In this document: in pieces, positions 47,086 through 56,081 of the stretch
How the letters are laid out: every line of letters starts with the position of its first letter
Numbering within the stretch: the stretch's first letter is position 1
Source: Desulfolutivibrio sulfoxidireducens
GTDB lineage: Bacteria > Desulfobacterota > Desulfovibrionia > Desulfovibrionales > Desulfovibrionaceae
Reading direction: 5' to 3'
NCBI RefSeq assembly: GCF_013376475.1
Contig: NZ_CP045508.1
Coordinates: forward strand, 1,609,501-1,673,500
DNA length: 64,000 nt
Program-made: the position numbers and the translations under genes
Notes under the pieces: generated by a model
What the model was told of the DNA's origin: nothing
Seen by the model: only the letters and a program-made list of their open reading frames with translations
The model's database searches: none

Positions 47086-47955
47086 TCAATACACCTTGCG
47101 TCGCGAGAACCCTTCGCCGAGCACGTTGAAGGTGTTCTCCACCACGAAGAAGGCGTTTTTATCCCTGGCGAAGACCAGTTCCTCCAGGCGTTTGATCTGC
47201 ACGGTGTTGGTGATGGTCATAAGGACGTTTTTGGGATTGCCGGTGTAGGCCCCGCGTCCGTGGAGAAAGGTGCAGCCCCGGCGCAGCACGTGCACGATGT
47301 CCTGGGCGATCTGGTCGGCCTGGTCGGAGATGATCAGCACCATCTTGCGTTGGTTGAAAAGCGACAGGAAGTATTCCATGACCGTGGAGGAGACGAAGGA
47401 AAGGACAAGGGAATACAGGATCAGGTCCGTATCATAGAAAAAAAAGCCCCCGGAAAAAAGGACCAGATTATAGAGGAAGTTGAACTGGCCCACGCGCAGG
47501 TTCCACTTCTGGTTGAGGGCGATGGCCACGATGTCCGTGCCGCCCAGGGACCCGTAGGACCTCAGCCCGATGCCCACCCCCGCGCCCATGATGGCCCCGC
47601 TGAAGATGGCCGCCAGCATGGGATCGTCGATGCCCGCCCGAAAGGTCACCATGTCCATGAAGACGCTTAAGATCGCCATGCCGTAGAGGGTATAGAGGAT
47701 GAACCGGCGGCTTAGACTGAACCAGCCCACGAACATCAGCGGCACGTTGAGCAGGAAATACCATGTGCCGATGCCCACGCCCCCGAAGAGGTAGTAGAGC
47801 AGAAGCCCCAGGCCCGAGACGCCGCCGGAGATGAATCCGTGCTCCACGGCCACGGCCTTGACCCCGAAGGAAAACATGAACGCGCCCAGGGTGATGAGCA
47901 CGATGTTGCGGGCCACGGCCACGGTCGGGATGTTCAGGAACCGGCGAAGGGGCAT
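47086..47955 (-). CDS. YitT-family membrane protein
   Basis: Encodes 289 residues from the ATG at 47955 (MPLRRFLNIP); a TTG 12 codons upstream is also open. Five to six N-terminal membrane helices (YitT/DUF161; GFISGGVSGLGLLLYY) are followed by a cytoplasmic DUF2179 domain (VLIISDQADQIAQDIVHVLRRGCTFLHGRGAYT). Members are proposed small-solute transporters or regulators without firm substrate assignment. It is followed after 6 bases by the methyltransferase-like gene. Confidence 0.92.
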   Translation of the reverse strand: MPLRRFLNIPTVAVARNIVLITLGAFMFSFGVKAVAVEHGFISGGVSGLGLLLYYLFGGVGIGTWYFLLNVPLMFVGWFSLSRRFILYTLYGMAILSVFMDMVTFRAGIDDPMLAAIFSGAIMGAGVGIGLRSYGSLGGTDIVAIALNQKWNLRVGQFNFLYNLVLFSGGFFFYDTDLILYSLVLSFVSSTVMEYFLSLFNQRKMVLIISDQADQIAQDIVHVLRRGCTFLHGRGAYTGNPKNVLMTITNTVQIKRLEELVFARDKNAFFVVENTFNVLGEGFSRRKVY

Positions 47956-48127
47956 AGATCGGGAGGTACTCCGCACGGGGCGGGAAATCAAGCCAGGCGA
48001 CCGGCTGCGGGCCAGGAAGAGGCCGGGGGCGGTCCGGATGATCGGGTTACGGGAACGGCCGCGAGGCGGGAAGAGGCCGGGCGCGGGGCCTGGAGATGCG
48101 AGGAAGGCCGGGACAAGGGAAACCGGC

Positions 48128-49498
48128 TCAGGCCGGGCGGGCGGGAGATCCGAAGCGGGCCAGTTTTTTCATGTCCGGCGCAACCACCGCGCTGCATCCG
48201 TCGCAGGCCAGGGCGTAGCGCACGTCCGCTGTCCAGACCCGGCGGTATTCGGGGTCGGACAGAAAGCGGCGGGCCAGGGAGAACGGGCGGGAAAAAAGGT
48301 CCATGACCGGGCCGAAAAGCTCCGAGGGGTCACGGAAGCATTCCCAGTCGCATCTGGCGCAGAAGGGCCGGGTCTTTATGGCGGCCGGGTCGAGGTCGGA
48401 GAAGCGGCCCAGGTCCTCGCCGCCCCGGTAGCCGCAGGGAAAGATGTGGCCCCGGGCCGCGTCCATAAAAAAGAAGTCGATGCCCCCCCGGCAGGGGTAG
48501 TGGCCGTTTCCCGTATTTCCGGAGTAGTGGCGGACAAGCGTAAGCAGGGAGCTTCTGGGGGTGAAGATGCGCAGCCGGCCGCGAAATTCCGGGATGACCT
48601 CGTAGAGGGCGGAAAAAAGGGCCGCCTTCTCGGGCGGGGTGAAGCGGATGAAGTCGTCGGTCGAGGTGGCGGCGTAGACCGCCTCGCCGGCCTGGACGGT
48701 CGCGGCCGCCGGGGCGTGGTCGCTGTCCGGCGGGGTCTCTTCGGCGCTCATGGGATAGCAGGCGTTGACCGTGGTGAACCCGAGCGATTCCACGAAGGCG
48801 TAAAAGCGGCGGAAGGCCTGGCGGAAATGCCCGGTGAAGGCGGCGGCGTCGAAGGTTGCCGGGTCGGCCGGATCGTGGGGGACTGGCGCGCCATGTCCCC
48901 CGGTCAGGCGGTTGATGCCCAGATTGGCGGCCGGGAACAGGCCGTGGTCGTGGAGGATGGGCAGGGCCTTGGCAATGCCCCGGATGACCCCGGGCAGGCC
49001 CCGGTTTTTTTCGTGCAGGTCCGGGTCGGCGCTGTCCACGCTGATCCAGAAGGCGTTGAAGCCGCTTGTAAGAAGGGTCTTGGCCAGATCGGCCATGCGC
49101 GCGGCAAAGTCCGGACGCTCGTGGTCCCGGAAGAAATAGCCGTTGGTGCCGGTGCGCACATGGCGGATGCCGGCGTCCCTGGCCCGTCGGGCCAGGGGGG
49201 CGATGTCCTTCAGGCACAGAAGCGGTTCTCCGCCGGTAAACGAGATGGCCGCCACGCCGCGTCTGGCCATGGCCTCGATCTGGGGCCACAGGATCTCGGG
49301 CCGCAGGGTGGAGCGGGGGAAGCGGTTTTCCACGCGCATGCCGCACTGGGCGCAGGAGGCGTTGCAACGGTCGGTGTACTGGATGACCACTTGGCCGGGC
49401 ACGCGTCCCCCGGCTAGGCGGCGCAGGTCGGACAGGCCGATGAGGCGGCGGGACGCGGGGACCTGGGACGACGGGGGGCTGGCGGTGGTGGAGGACAT
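48128..49498 (-). CDS. Radical SAM protein with C-terminal cysteine region
   Basis: Encodes 456 residues. The radical SAM cluster is CNASCAQC (C45, C49, C52), followed by the GGEPLL motif and a TIM-barrel-like core (NAFWISVDSADPDLHEKNRG). The C-terminal third has further cysteines (YPCRGG, FPCGYRGG, FCARCDWECF, and a CDGC near the end), like the SPASM/twitch regions that hold auxiliary Fe-S clusters in peptide- or protein-modifying enzymes. No obvious precursor peptide lies next to it. Substrate unknown. Confidence 0.92.
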   Translation of the reverse strand: MSSTTASPPSSQVPASRRLIGLSDLRRLAGGRVPGQVVIQYTDRCNASCAQCGMRVENRFPRSTLRPEILWPQIEAMARRGVAAISFTGGEPLLCLKDIAPLARRARDAGIRHVRTGTNGYFFRDHERPDFAARMADLAKTLLTSGFNAFWISVDSADPDLHEKNRGLPGVIRGIAKALPILHDHGLFPAANLGINRLTGGHGAPVPHDPADPATFDAAAFTGHFRQAFRRFYAFVESLGFTTVNACYPMSAEETPPDSDHAPAAATVQAGEAVYAATSTDDFIRFTPPEKAALFSALYEVIPEFRGRLRIFTPRSSLLTLVRHYSGNTGNGHYPCRGGIDFFFMDAARGHIFPCGYRGGEDLGRFSDLDPAAIKTRPFCARCDWECFRDPSELFGPVMDLFSRPFSLARRFLSDPEYRRVWTADVRYALACDGCSAVVAPDMKKLARFGSPARPA

Positions 49499-49720
49499 GG
49501 AAAGGCATCATGCCCGGGGATCATGGCGAGGATGTGGCGGGGGCATGGCGTCGCGATGACGCGGCGGCCATGGCCGCCGCGCCTGGCCGCGGGCTTGCGA
49601 AGAGCCGGGGAATCGGTGTACGCACGGGGGGACAGAATGGTTCGACCGGTGGCGGCGTTTGACGGTTTTTGAAGGAACTTCCGCGTAGCCCCCGGGCTGG
49701 CGCGGTTCGGCAAGGGGCCT

Positions 49721-50374
49721 ATGGACGATCTGGGCGGCATCCTCACCGAGCTTTTCTGGAAATATTTCGACCTGCTGTGGGAGGCCGCCAGGGAGTTGGC
49801 CCACAAGGCCTGGCTGACCCTGTGGGGAGCGCTCTACCATGCCGCCGCGTGGCTGGAGTCCGCGGTCCAGTCCGTCTCGCGGCAGGTCGCGCCGTGGCAG
49901 GCGGCCCTGGCGGCCCTGGTCCTGGCGGCGGGCCTTGCCTTCTGGATTTTTCGCGATACCATCTATCTGCGCCGTTTTCGGCACAATATCCATTGGTTGC
50001 GTTTTCGGGGCTACCGCCCCATGGTGGTTACGTTCAAGCAGGGGGCGCACCAGGGCGAGTCGGACTTTCTGGGGCGGGAGACCCAGGTCCCGGACCGGTT
50101 CCCGGGCCTGCGCCTTTTCGACGCGATTCCCGACCGCTATGTGGTCGTTTTCGGCGCGGGAAACGGCGGCCCGGCCCGGGCGGTGCGGACCTATCCCCGG
50201 CTGACCCGGGCCGGGCGCGTGGCCATGGTGCGGGATCTGACGGAACACGTTCGGGCGGCCGGACGGTACGTGAACCCTGAAAGCGAGGTCCAGGCCTTCC
50301 TGGCCTTTCTGGCGGCCATGGATCCGGAATTTTGCGAGGTCTGCGCCCGTAAGCCGTATCCAAGAAACGCATGA
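49721..50374 (+). CDS. Membrane protein of unknown function
   Basis: Encodes 217 residues. The N-terminus is amphipathic and Trp-rich (FWKYFDLLWEAAREL), followed by one strong membrane helix (about 60-78, ALAALVLAAGLAFWIF). The C-terminal cytoplasmic part is basic near the membrane (YLRRFRHNIHWLRFRGYRP) and contains no recognisable domain. A CEVC motif lies near the end. It starts after a GC-rich leader with weak ribosome-binding signals. Family not recognised. Confidence 0.7.
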   Translation: MDDLGGILTELFWKYFDLLWEAARELAHKAWLTLWGALYHAAAWLESAVQSVSRQVAPWQAALAALVLAAGLAFWIFRDTIYLRRFRHNIHWLRFRGYRPMVVTFKQGAHQGESDFLGRETQVPDRFPGLRLFDAIPDRYVVVFGAGNGGPARAVRTYPRLTRAGRVAMVRDLTEHVRAAGRYVNPESEVQAFLAFLAAMDPEFCEVCARKPYPRNA

Positions 50375-50484
50375 ACCGCATTTTTCAAAGAAGCACGAGC
50401 CGTTTTCAAGACAAGGAACACCTTTCCCCGGGCGGGCGTCGGGAAACAACAGACCGCAACCTGTACGCAATGTGAAAGGGAGAG

Positions 50485-50511
50485 GCCCTTTGGCCGCCCG
50501 AGGCTTCTCCC
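50485..50511. repeat. Inverted copy of the GCCTCCGGCGGCC repeat
   Basis: This matches the reverse complement of 30411-30437 over 27 bases with one mismatch (26 of 27). It sits in the 261-base gap between two convergent genes, 20 kb from the first copy. Confidence 0.75.
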
Positions 50512-50635
50512 TTGGCGCAGTGTTCCAATAGCCTTAAGCGCATGCTGTACTGGTTGGACATCAGTCTACAGCACTTTCTGGAGGCGAGCACAGTTGCGAG
50601 TCGCCGTCCGGAAGGCAGAGCGCCTGTGACGCGCC

Positions 50636-50977
50636 TTACGGCATGGAGTTAGCCCGATTGACGCAGGCCACGTAGACGGCGTTGCAGTTGAGGAAACACT
50701 GGGTCCGGTAGTCTCCGTAGTAGGAGTTGTTGCACATCTGGGTGCAGTAGTTCTGTTCCTGGGTGCATTGGGCCAGGGCGTACGCGCGTCCGCCTCCGGG
50801 ACCAGGTCCCGGTCCCGGGCCGGGCGGCGGCGGCGGTGGTCTCCGGCGGCCGGGCGGCGGCGGGGCCTGGGCCACAAGGATGTCTCCCTGTGGAAACGAT
50901 TCCGCCAGGACCGCTGTGGCGGCCGAGAGCATGGCTACCGTCAGGATCAATGCGGTGAGCGTCGTGGTCAGCTTCAT
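50636..50977 (-). CDS. Secreted Pro-rich, Cys-rich small protein
   Basis: Encodes 113 residues. A signal peptide (1-25, LTALILTVAMLSAATAVLA) leads into a proline run and a PGPGPGPGPGGG stretch (about 39-62), then a C-terminal domain with six cysteines (QCTQEQNYCTQMC, QCFLNCN, VACVN) in a regular spacing that suggests three disulfides. No family is recognised. The polyproline/glycine centre is likely an extended linker. Confidence 0.65.
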   Translation of the reverse strand: MKLTTTLTALILTVAMLSAATAVLAESFPQGDILVAQAPPPPGRRRPPPPPPGPGPGPGPGGGRAYALAQCTQEQNYCTQMCNNSYYGDYRTQCFLNCNAVYVACVNRANSMP

Positions 50978-51199
50978 GTGGTTCCCCCTGTGCCGCGAAA
51001 CAGGGCCGCACCCCCCCCGATTCTTGGGATGGAATGCGCGGTTTCGGCGGGCGACGTCGAGTGTTACGGATCACATTTTCATGAAAAATACTAACGGATT
51101 TGCCCTGGCCTTGCATCATGTTTCTTTGCTTCGGCGTTTCCCGGGCCGGTGTGAACGCCAGTAAGCGCCAATGGTCTTGCCAGGCGAGGGAAACGGAGG

Positions 51200-51961
51200 A
51201 TGCCCGTGGAACAGGCCCTGAAAAAGGCCGCATCGCTCTGGCGGGAGTCGAGGATGGCCGTGGCCCTGACCGGGGCGGGCATCTCCGTGGCCGCGGGCAT
51301 TCCCGACTTCCGCAGTCCCGGCGGGCTGTGGTCCCGCTTCGATCCCATGCGCGTGGCCACGGCCGAGGCCCTTTTCGCCCGCCCGGACGAGGTGTGGGCC
51401 TTTTTGCTCGAGGCCCGGGACGTCGTGGCCCGGGCGACGCCCACCCCGGCCCACACAGCCCTGGCCCGGCTCGAAGAGGCCGGACGTCTTGAGGCGGTCA
51501 TCACCCAGAACATCGACAATCTGCATCAAGCGGCCGGTTCGAAAAACGTCATCGAATATCATGGCGGCATGGGGCGGTATCATTGCCTGGCCTGCCTGGC
51601 CGATCACGATCCGAGGGAGGCCGCGCGCCTGACCAGCCGGGATATTCCCTGGCGCTGCCGGGACTGCGGCGGGGTGGTGCGGCCGGATATCGTGTTTTTC
51701 GGGGAGTCGATTCCTCTTGACGCCCTGCGAAAAAGCGGTCAATTGGCCCTTGCCGCCGATTTTCTCCTGGTGGTGGGAACCTCGGGAGAAGTCGCCCCGG
51801 CCAACTCCCTGCCCTACCAGGTGCACGGCCGGGGGGGCGTGGTGGTGGAGATCAACTCCGGAGAGAGCGCCTTCCAGGCCATGGCCGACGTGCGTATAAC
51901 GGCCCCGGCCGAGGTGGCGTTGCCGCTTTTGGAGAAACGTGTTTTCGATGGGCTCTCGTGA
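51200..51961 (+). CDS. cobB: Sir2-family NAD-dependent protein deacylase
   Basis: Encodes 253 residues. It has the NAD loop TGAGISVAAGIPDFR (GAGIS at 25-29), TQNIDNLH at 102, catalytic H121 in EYHGG, and four zinc cysteines (129, 132, 153, 156). The long N-terminus of human-type enzymes is absent; it is a bacterial CobB/class U-III-like form. It removes acetyl or other acyl groups from lysines using NAD. It is alone upstream of the tol genes. Acetyl phosphate from Pta/AckA is a known non-enzymatic acetyl donor, so a link to that pathway is possible but unproven. Confidence 0.95.
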   Translation: MPVEQALKKAASLWRESRMAVALTGAGISVAAGIPDFRSPGGLWSRFDPMRVATAEALFARPDEVWAFLLEARDVVARATPTPAHTALARLEEAGRLEAVITQNIDNLHQAAGSKNVIEYHGGMGRYHCLACLADHDPREAARLTSRDIPWRCRDCGGVVRPDIVFFGESIPLDALRKSGQLALAADFLLVVGTSGEVAPANSLPYQVHGRGGVVVEINSGESAFQAMADVRITAPAEVALPLLEKRVFDGLS

Positions 51962-52092
51962 CGGGGGGCGCACCTCCGCAAGCCTCTTTTTTTCGGAAGC
52001 CTCATCCCGCCACGTGGATGGCGATCAGCGGGCGTCATAGTCAACTCTTCAACATTACATGATATCCTGTCTTGGAAGGTGACGAAAGCATT

Positions 52093-52845
52093 ATGGATGC
52101 GTTGACGCCTCATGGCGGTTTCTGGACCATGTTGGCCGGGGCCACACCCACGGTCATCTTCGTGCTCTGCATCCTTGGATTCATGTCCCTTGGCTGCTGG
52201 AGCATCATCTTCGTCAAGCTCTTCACCCTGAGCAGCGCCCGCAGGGATTCCGCCAGGGATTATTCGGTGTTCCAGGAGGCCGACTCCCTGAAAAGCGCCA
52301 TGCAGGCCCTGGGACGCCACAAACAGTCCCCGGCCTACAATGTCGGCGTCTTGGCCTTCGAGGAACTCATGCGCATGGAGGAATCCGAACTCGCCGCCGG
52401 CGAGAAGGCCAAGATCGCCATGGATAACATCCGCCGGGTGCTGCGCCAGGGGGTCACCTCGGAACTCGGCAAGCTCTCCAAGTCCCTGCCCTTTTTGGCC
52501 ACGGCGGCCAACGCCTCCCCGTTTATCGGTCTGTTCGGCACGGTATGGGGCATCATGAACTCCTTCCACACCATCGGCCTGCAACAGTCCGCGGCCCTGG
52601 CCGCCGTGGCTCCGGGCATCTCCGAGGCCCTGGTGGCCACGGCCATCGGCCTTGGCGTGGCCATCCCGGCCACCATCGGCTACAACTTCTTTCTGGGCTA
52701 CATGCAGTCCATCGAACGGGAACTGGTCAATTTCGCCGGGGCCTTTTTGAACCGCATCCAGCGCGAAGTGACATGGGAACCGAGGGAGCCGCGTGAGGGG
52801 CGCGACCTTCGAGCCCGGCGGACCATGACCCGCGAGGGCTTCTGA
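52093..52845 (+). CDS. tolQ: TolQ
   Basis: Encodes 250 residues from the ATG at 52093; a TTG seven codons upstream is open too. It has three membrane helices (about 15-38, 140-165, 178-200), with the conserved [23 protein letters not shown] and [23 protein letters not shown] segments of the MotA/TolQ/ExbB proton channel. With TolR it uses the proton-motive force to energise TolA during outer-membrane constriction. First gene of the tol-pal cluster. Confidence 0.96.
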   Translation: MDALTPHGGFWTMLAGATPTVIFVLCILGFMSLGCWSIIFVKLFTLSSARRDSARDYSVFQEADSLKSAMQALGRHKQSPAYNVGVLAFEELMRMEESELAAGEKAKIAMDNIRRVLRQGVTSELGKLSKSLPFLATAANASPFIGLFGTVWGIMNSFHTIGLQQSAALAAVAPGISEALVATAIGLGVAIPATIGYNFFLGYMQSIERELVNFAGAFLNRIQREVTWEPREPREGRDLRARRTMTREGF

Positions 52846-52847
52846 CC

Positions 52848-53294
52848 GTGGGCGCGCAGATCGGCGGCGGACAGAAGACGTTCATGTCCGAGATCAACGT
52901 CACGCCCTTTGTGGACGTGATGCTGGTCCTCCTCATCATCTTCATGGTCACCGCGCCCATGATGACCCAGGGGCTGGAGGTGGATCTGCCCCAGACCCGC
53001 ACGGTCAGCGTCCTGCCCACGGACAGCGAGCATTTGGTCCTGACCGTCAAGGCCGACGGCGTCATCTTTCTGGACACCTATCAGGTCAACCTGGCGGACC
53101 TCCAGGACCACGTCAAACGGCTGGTCACGGACCAGAAAAAGGCGCTTTTTCTGCGCGCCGACAAGAACGTGGCCTACGGGGTGGTGGTTCAGGTCATGGG
53201 CGTGGTCAAGGCCGCCGGGGTCGACCGTCTGGGCGTCGTGGCCGAAGAGGAAAAAAAGGACAAGGCCCCATCCCAAGGATCCCGCAAGCCGTAG
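52848..53294 (+). CDS. tolR: TolR
   Basis: Encodes 148 residues from a GTG at 52848, two bases after the tolQ stop. It has one membrane helix (about 22-42) with the essential Asp in NVTPFVDVMLVLLIIFMVTAP, and a periplasmic domain (LEVDLPQ, LTVKADG, LFLRADKNVAYG). It partners TolQ. The C-terminus is lysine-rich. Confidence 0.95.
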   Translation: MGAQIGGGQKTFMSEINVTPFVDVMLVLLIIFMVTAPMMTQGLEVDLPQTRTVSVLPTDSEHLVLTVKADGVIFLDTYQVNLADLQDHVKRLVTDQKKALFLRADKNVAYGVVVQVMGVVKAAGVDRLGVVAEEEKKDKAPSQGSRKP

Positions 53295-53349
53295 GGACCG
53301 CGCGGTCCTGGCGACGAGCCGGAGAACATTGGAACAATGACCATCTCTT

Positions 53350-53377
53350 CTTAAAAAACATGAGCATGTTTTTTAAG
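53350..53377 (+). promoter_or_regulatory. Hairpin covering part of the tolA ribosome-binding site
   Basis: CTTAAAAAACATG (53350-53362) and CATGTTTTTTAAG (53365-53377) form a perfect 13-bp A/U-rich stem with a 2-base loop. The presumed tolA ribosome-binding sequence AAGGG (53375-53379) lies partly in the stem, 9 bases before the ATG at 53389. The structure could limit tolA translation or act as a thermometer-like element; alternatively, it could be a weak terminator/attenuator between tolR and tolA. Confidence 0.6.
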
Positions 53378-53388
53378 GGCGTACCACA

Positions 53389-54501
53389 ATGCAGGCACTC
53401 GGCTGGGTTTTTTCCATTTTTCTGCACCTGACGGTGTTTTTGGCCAGCTTGCTCTTCATCCAGATGGAACCGGTGAAGTTCAAGCTGGACGTGCCTGTCT
53501 ACGAGGTGGAACTGGTCAGCCTGGGGCCTCCGGGGCTGCCTCCCGGACCTCCCGGCGATCCAGCCGCCGCGCCCGGACCCAAACAGCCGGGACCCGAGAA
53601 ACTGCCGCCCGGACCGGCCGAGACCCTGGCCCAGCCCGAGGCCCCCAAGGCCGCCGCGCTTCCCCAGCCTCCGGCCGACGCCGCGCCGATTCCGGCCAGG
53701 CCCCAGGCCCCGGAACCCGTGGCCGCCAGGCCGCCCGAGCCGCCAAGGCCCCCGGAGCCCAAACCCGAGCCCAAACCCGAGCCCAAACCCGAGCCCAAGG
53801 CCACGCCCATTCCCAAGGAAGACGCCAAGAAGGAGGCGGAGAAAAAGGCCGAGGACAAGGCCAAGGCCGAAGCCGAGGCCAAGGCCAAGGCTGACGCCGA
53901 GGCCAAGGCCAAGGCTGACGCCAAGGCCAAGGCCGATGCCGATGCCAAGGCCAAGGTCGACGCCAAGGCCAAGGCCGAAGCCGATGCCAAGGCCAAGGCC
54001 GATGCCGACGCCAAGGCCATGGCCGACGCCCTCAAGCAGGCCAAGGCCCAGGCCGCGAAGACGGGCGCCGCCTCCGGCGGTGCGGCCTCCGGGAAGACGG
54101 GTTCGTCGGATGCCCTGGCCAGTGAAATCGCCGCGTTGCGCCGGTCGGTGAGCGGCGGCGGCGGGGGGCGGGGCGGGGTCGGACCCGGAGGCGGCGGTGG
54201 CGGAGGAGGTGGCGGCGGGGCCACGCTGCAGGTCTACGCCCAGATCGTCAACCGGATCATCAAGCAGAACTGGCGCTTTCCTCAGATGGCCGCGAGCGAC
54301 AATCTCCTGGCCGTGGTGGAATTGCAAATCGGCAAGGATGGGAGTATAAAGCAATACCGGTTGGTGCAATCCTCCGGCAGGGATAATTTCGACGCGTCCG
54401 CGCTCAAGGCGGTGGCTGAAACAGAATCCCTTCCGCCTCCGCCCCTGCCGAGCCTGAGTGTTCTGCAACTCAACTTCAACTCACGGGAACTTGGACAATG
54501 A
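53389..54501 (+). CDS. tolA: TolA
   Basis: Encodes 370 residues. An N-terminal membrane helix (about 5-25, FSIFLHLTVFLASLLF) is followed by a Pro-rich stretch with EPKPEPKP repeats, a long Ala/Lys/Glu/Asp helix (about 140-225, repeats like AKAKADADAKAK), and a glycine-rich hinge. The C-terminal TonB/TolA domain (about 280-370) ends in the usual fold (VVELQIGKDGSIKQYRLVQSSG). It spans the periplasm to contact Pal and TolB. The central repeats make it prone to length variation. Confidence 0.95.
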   Translation: MQALGWVFSIFLHLTVFLASLLFIQMEPVKFKLDVPVYEVELVSLGPPGLPPGPPGDPAAAPGPKQPGPEKLPPGPAETLAQPEAPKAAALPQPPADAAPIPARPQAPEPVAARPPEPPRPPEPKPEPKPEPKPEPKATPIPKEDAKKEAEKKAEDKAKAEAEAKAKADAEAKAKADAKAKADADAKAKVDAKAKAEADAKAKADADAKAMADALKQAKAQAAKTGAASGGAASGKTGSSDALASEIAALRRSVSGGGGGRGGVGPGGGGGGGGGGGATLQVYAQIVNRIIKQNWRFPQMAASDNLLAVVELQIGKDGSIKQYRLVQSSGRDNFDASALKAVAETESLPPPPLPSLSVLQLNFNSRELGQ

Positions 54502-55817
54502 GCCGTATCCAATCGGGTGTCGTTTGTATCGTGGCGCTTATGGCCGCGTGCCTTTTCGCCTCCCTTCGTCCGGCCCTGGCCCAGGACGCCCTGGCTGTGG
54601 ACATCCACGGGCCGGGTCAGGCCAAGATGAATCTCGTGCTCTCCCAGCCCTTCGCCGGGTCCGGCCAGGACACCCCGTCCCGCAAGCTCCAGGACCTCAT
54701 CAACAAGAACCTGGCCTTTATGCCTTTTTTGCAGGTGGTGCCCCAGTCCCAGATACTCGGCCAGATAAACGGTCCCCAGGCCGACCAGATCGACTTCAAG
54801 CCCTTCGGGCTGGCCCGCGTCGACGTCCTGGTGACCTCCAACTGGACCCCGGGCGGCAATCTCGGCAACGTGGAACTGCGCGCCTTCGAGGTCTATTCCC
54901 AGAAGGTCCTGGTGGGCAAAGGCTTCGACTCGGTCACCGAGGCCCAACTCCCGGACATCGCCGACCGCTTTTGCATGGAGCTCATGCTCAAGCTGACCGG
55001 GCAGGGCGGTTTTTTCAATTCCCAACTGGCCTTCGCCAAGCCCACCGGCCCCAAAAGCAGCGAAATATGGGTGGTGCGGCCCATGGGTCGGGGCCTGTCC
55101 AAAATCACCAGCTACGGTGATCTGGGCATGGCCATAAGCCCCTCCTGGTCCTTTGACGGCGGCAAGATCGCCTTTACCCTGATCGGCTCCCGTTCCCACT
55201 ACCTCGGCATCTGGTCCGGCGGCGGCAAGCCCGCCGTGCACACCATGCCCTGCACCAGCGTGGTCAGCCCGCATTTTCTGCCCAACGGCCAGATCGCCGT
55301 GGCGCTTAACTTGAGAAGCGAGTCGGCCATCTACATCCTGAACTCCGCCTTCCAGCCAGGCGCCCCCACAGTCAAGACCAACGGCATCGCCGTGTCCCCC
55401 AGCTTCGACAAAAGCGGCCGGCTCATGGCCTACGTCTCCGACGAGGTCGGCAGCCCCAACATCTACCTGCGGGACATGTCCTCGGGTTCCTCCCGGAGGC
55501 TGACCAAGTCCGGCTACAACACCAACCCGAGTCTCAGCCCGGACGGAACCCTGGTGACCTACACCAAGCAGATGGGCGGGCAGAAGGTCTTCGTCATGGA
55601 CCTGGCCACCGGGGCGGAAGAGCAGGTCACCTCGGGGCCGGGATCGGATGAAAACCCGTCTTTTTCCCCTGACGGGTATTTCATCGCCTTTTCCTCGACC
55701 AGGGGCGGGCAGTCGAAGATCTACATCACCACGCGGCACGGCGCCACGCCGGTCATGGTGCCCACTGGAGACGGCGCGGCCAGGATGCCCTCATGGGGAC
55801 CCCTGCCCGGGAAATAG
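54498..55817 (+). CDS. tolB: TolB
   Basis: Encodes 439 residues, overlapping tolA by 4 bases (ATGA). The signal peptide (about 1-33) ends in LRPALAQD. An alpha/beta N-terminal domain (about 40-180) is followed by a six-bladed beta-propeller with repeated PSxSPDGxxxAF/Y motifs (for example NPSLSPDGTLVTYTK, NPSFSPDGYFIAFSS). It is the periplasmic partner of Pal and TolA. Confidence 0.96.
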   Translation: MSRIQSGVVCIVALMAACLFASLRPALAQDALAVDIHGPGQAKMNLVLSQPFAGSGQDTPSRKLQDLINKNLAFMPFLQVVPQSQILGQINGPQADQIDFKPFGLARVDVLVTSNWTPGGNLGNVELRAFEVYSQKVLVGKGFDSVTEAQLPDIADRFCMELMLKLTGQGGFFNSQLAFAKPTGPKSSEIWVVRPMGRGLSKITSYGDLGMAISPSWSFDGGKIAFTLIGSRSHYLGIWSGGGKPAVHTMPCTSVVSPHFLPNGQIAVALNLRSESAIYILNSAFQPGAPTVKTNGIAVSPSFDKSGRLMAYVSDEVGSPNIYLRDMSSGSSRRLTKSGYNTNPSLSPDGTLVTYTKQMGGQKVFVMDLATGAEEQVTSGPGSDENPSFSPDGYFIAFSSTRGGQSKIYITTRHGATPVMVPTGDGAARMPSWGPLPGK

Positions 55818-56081
55818 CCCGATACCGGCGGGGCGGTCGTTGGCGGCCTTGTCCGGAGGACGTTGGGAATGTGTTTTCGAGCCGATACCCCTGGTGTTTC
55901 CGTCGTCCGCGACATGGAGCGCGGCCAGGGGGATGCGGCGAGAAACGGTTGCAATTCTGTGGGGAAGGCGTAAGGAATCTTCCGCCCCTTGGTCCGGGTG
56001 CAATGTAAAACCGCACAGGCCGGTAGGTGTATTGCCCAATCGACCTGTATTTTATGCGGCCATCTCTTGAGGAGGAGAAAC

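Noticed and set aside
53206-54468. 420-residue Gly/Leu-repeat frame antisense to tolA
   Set aside because: The apparent repeats are the reverse complement of the TolA Ala/Lys repeats; a pure codon-bias artefact.
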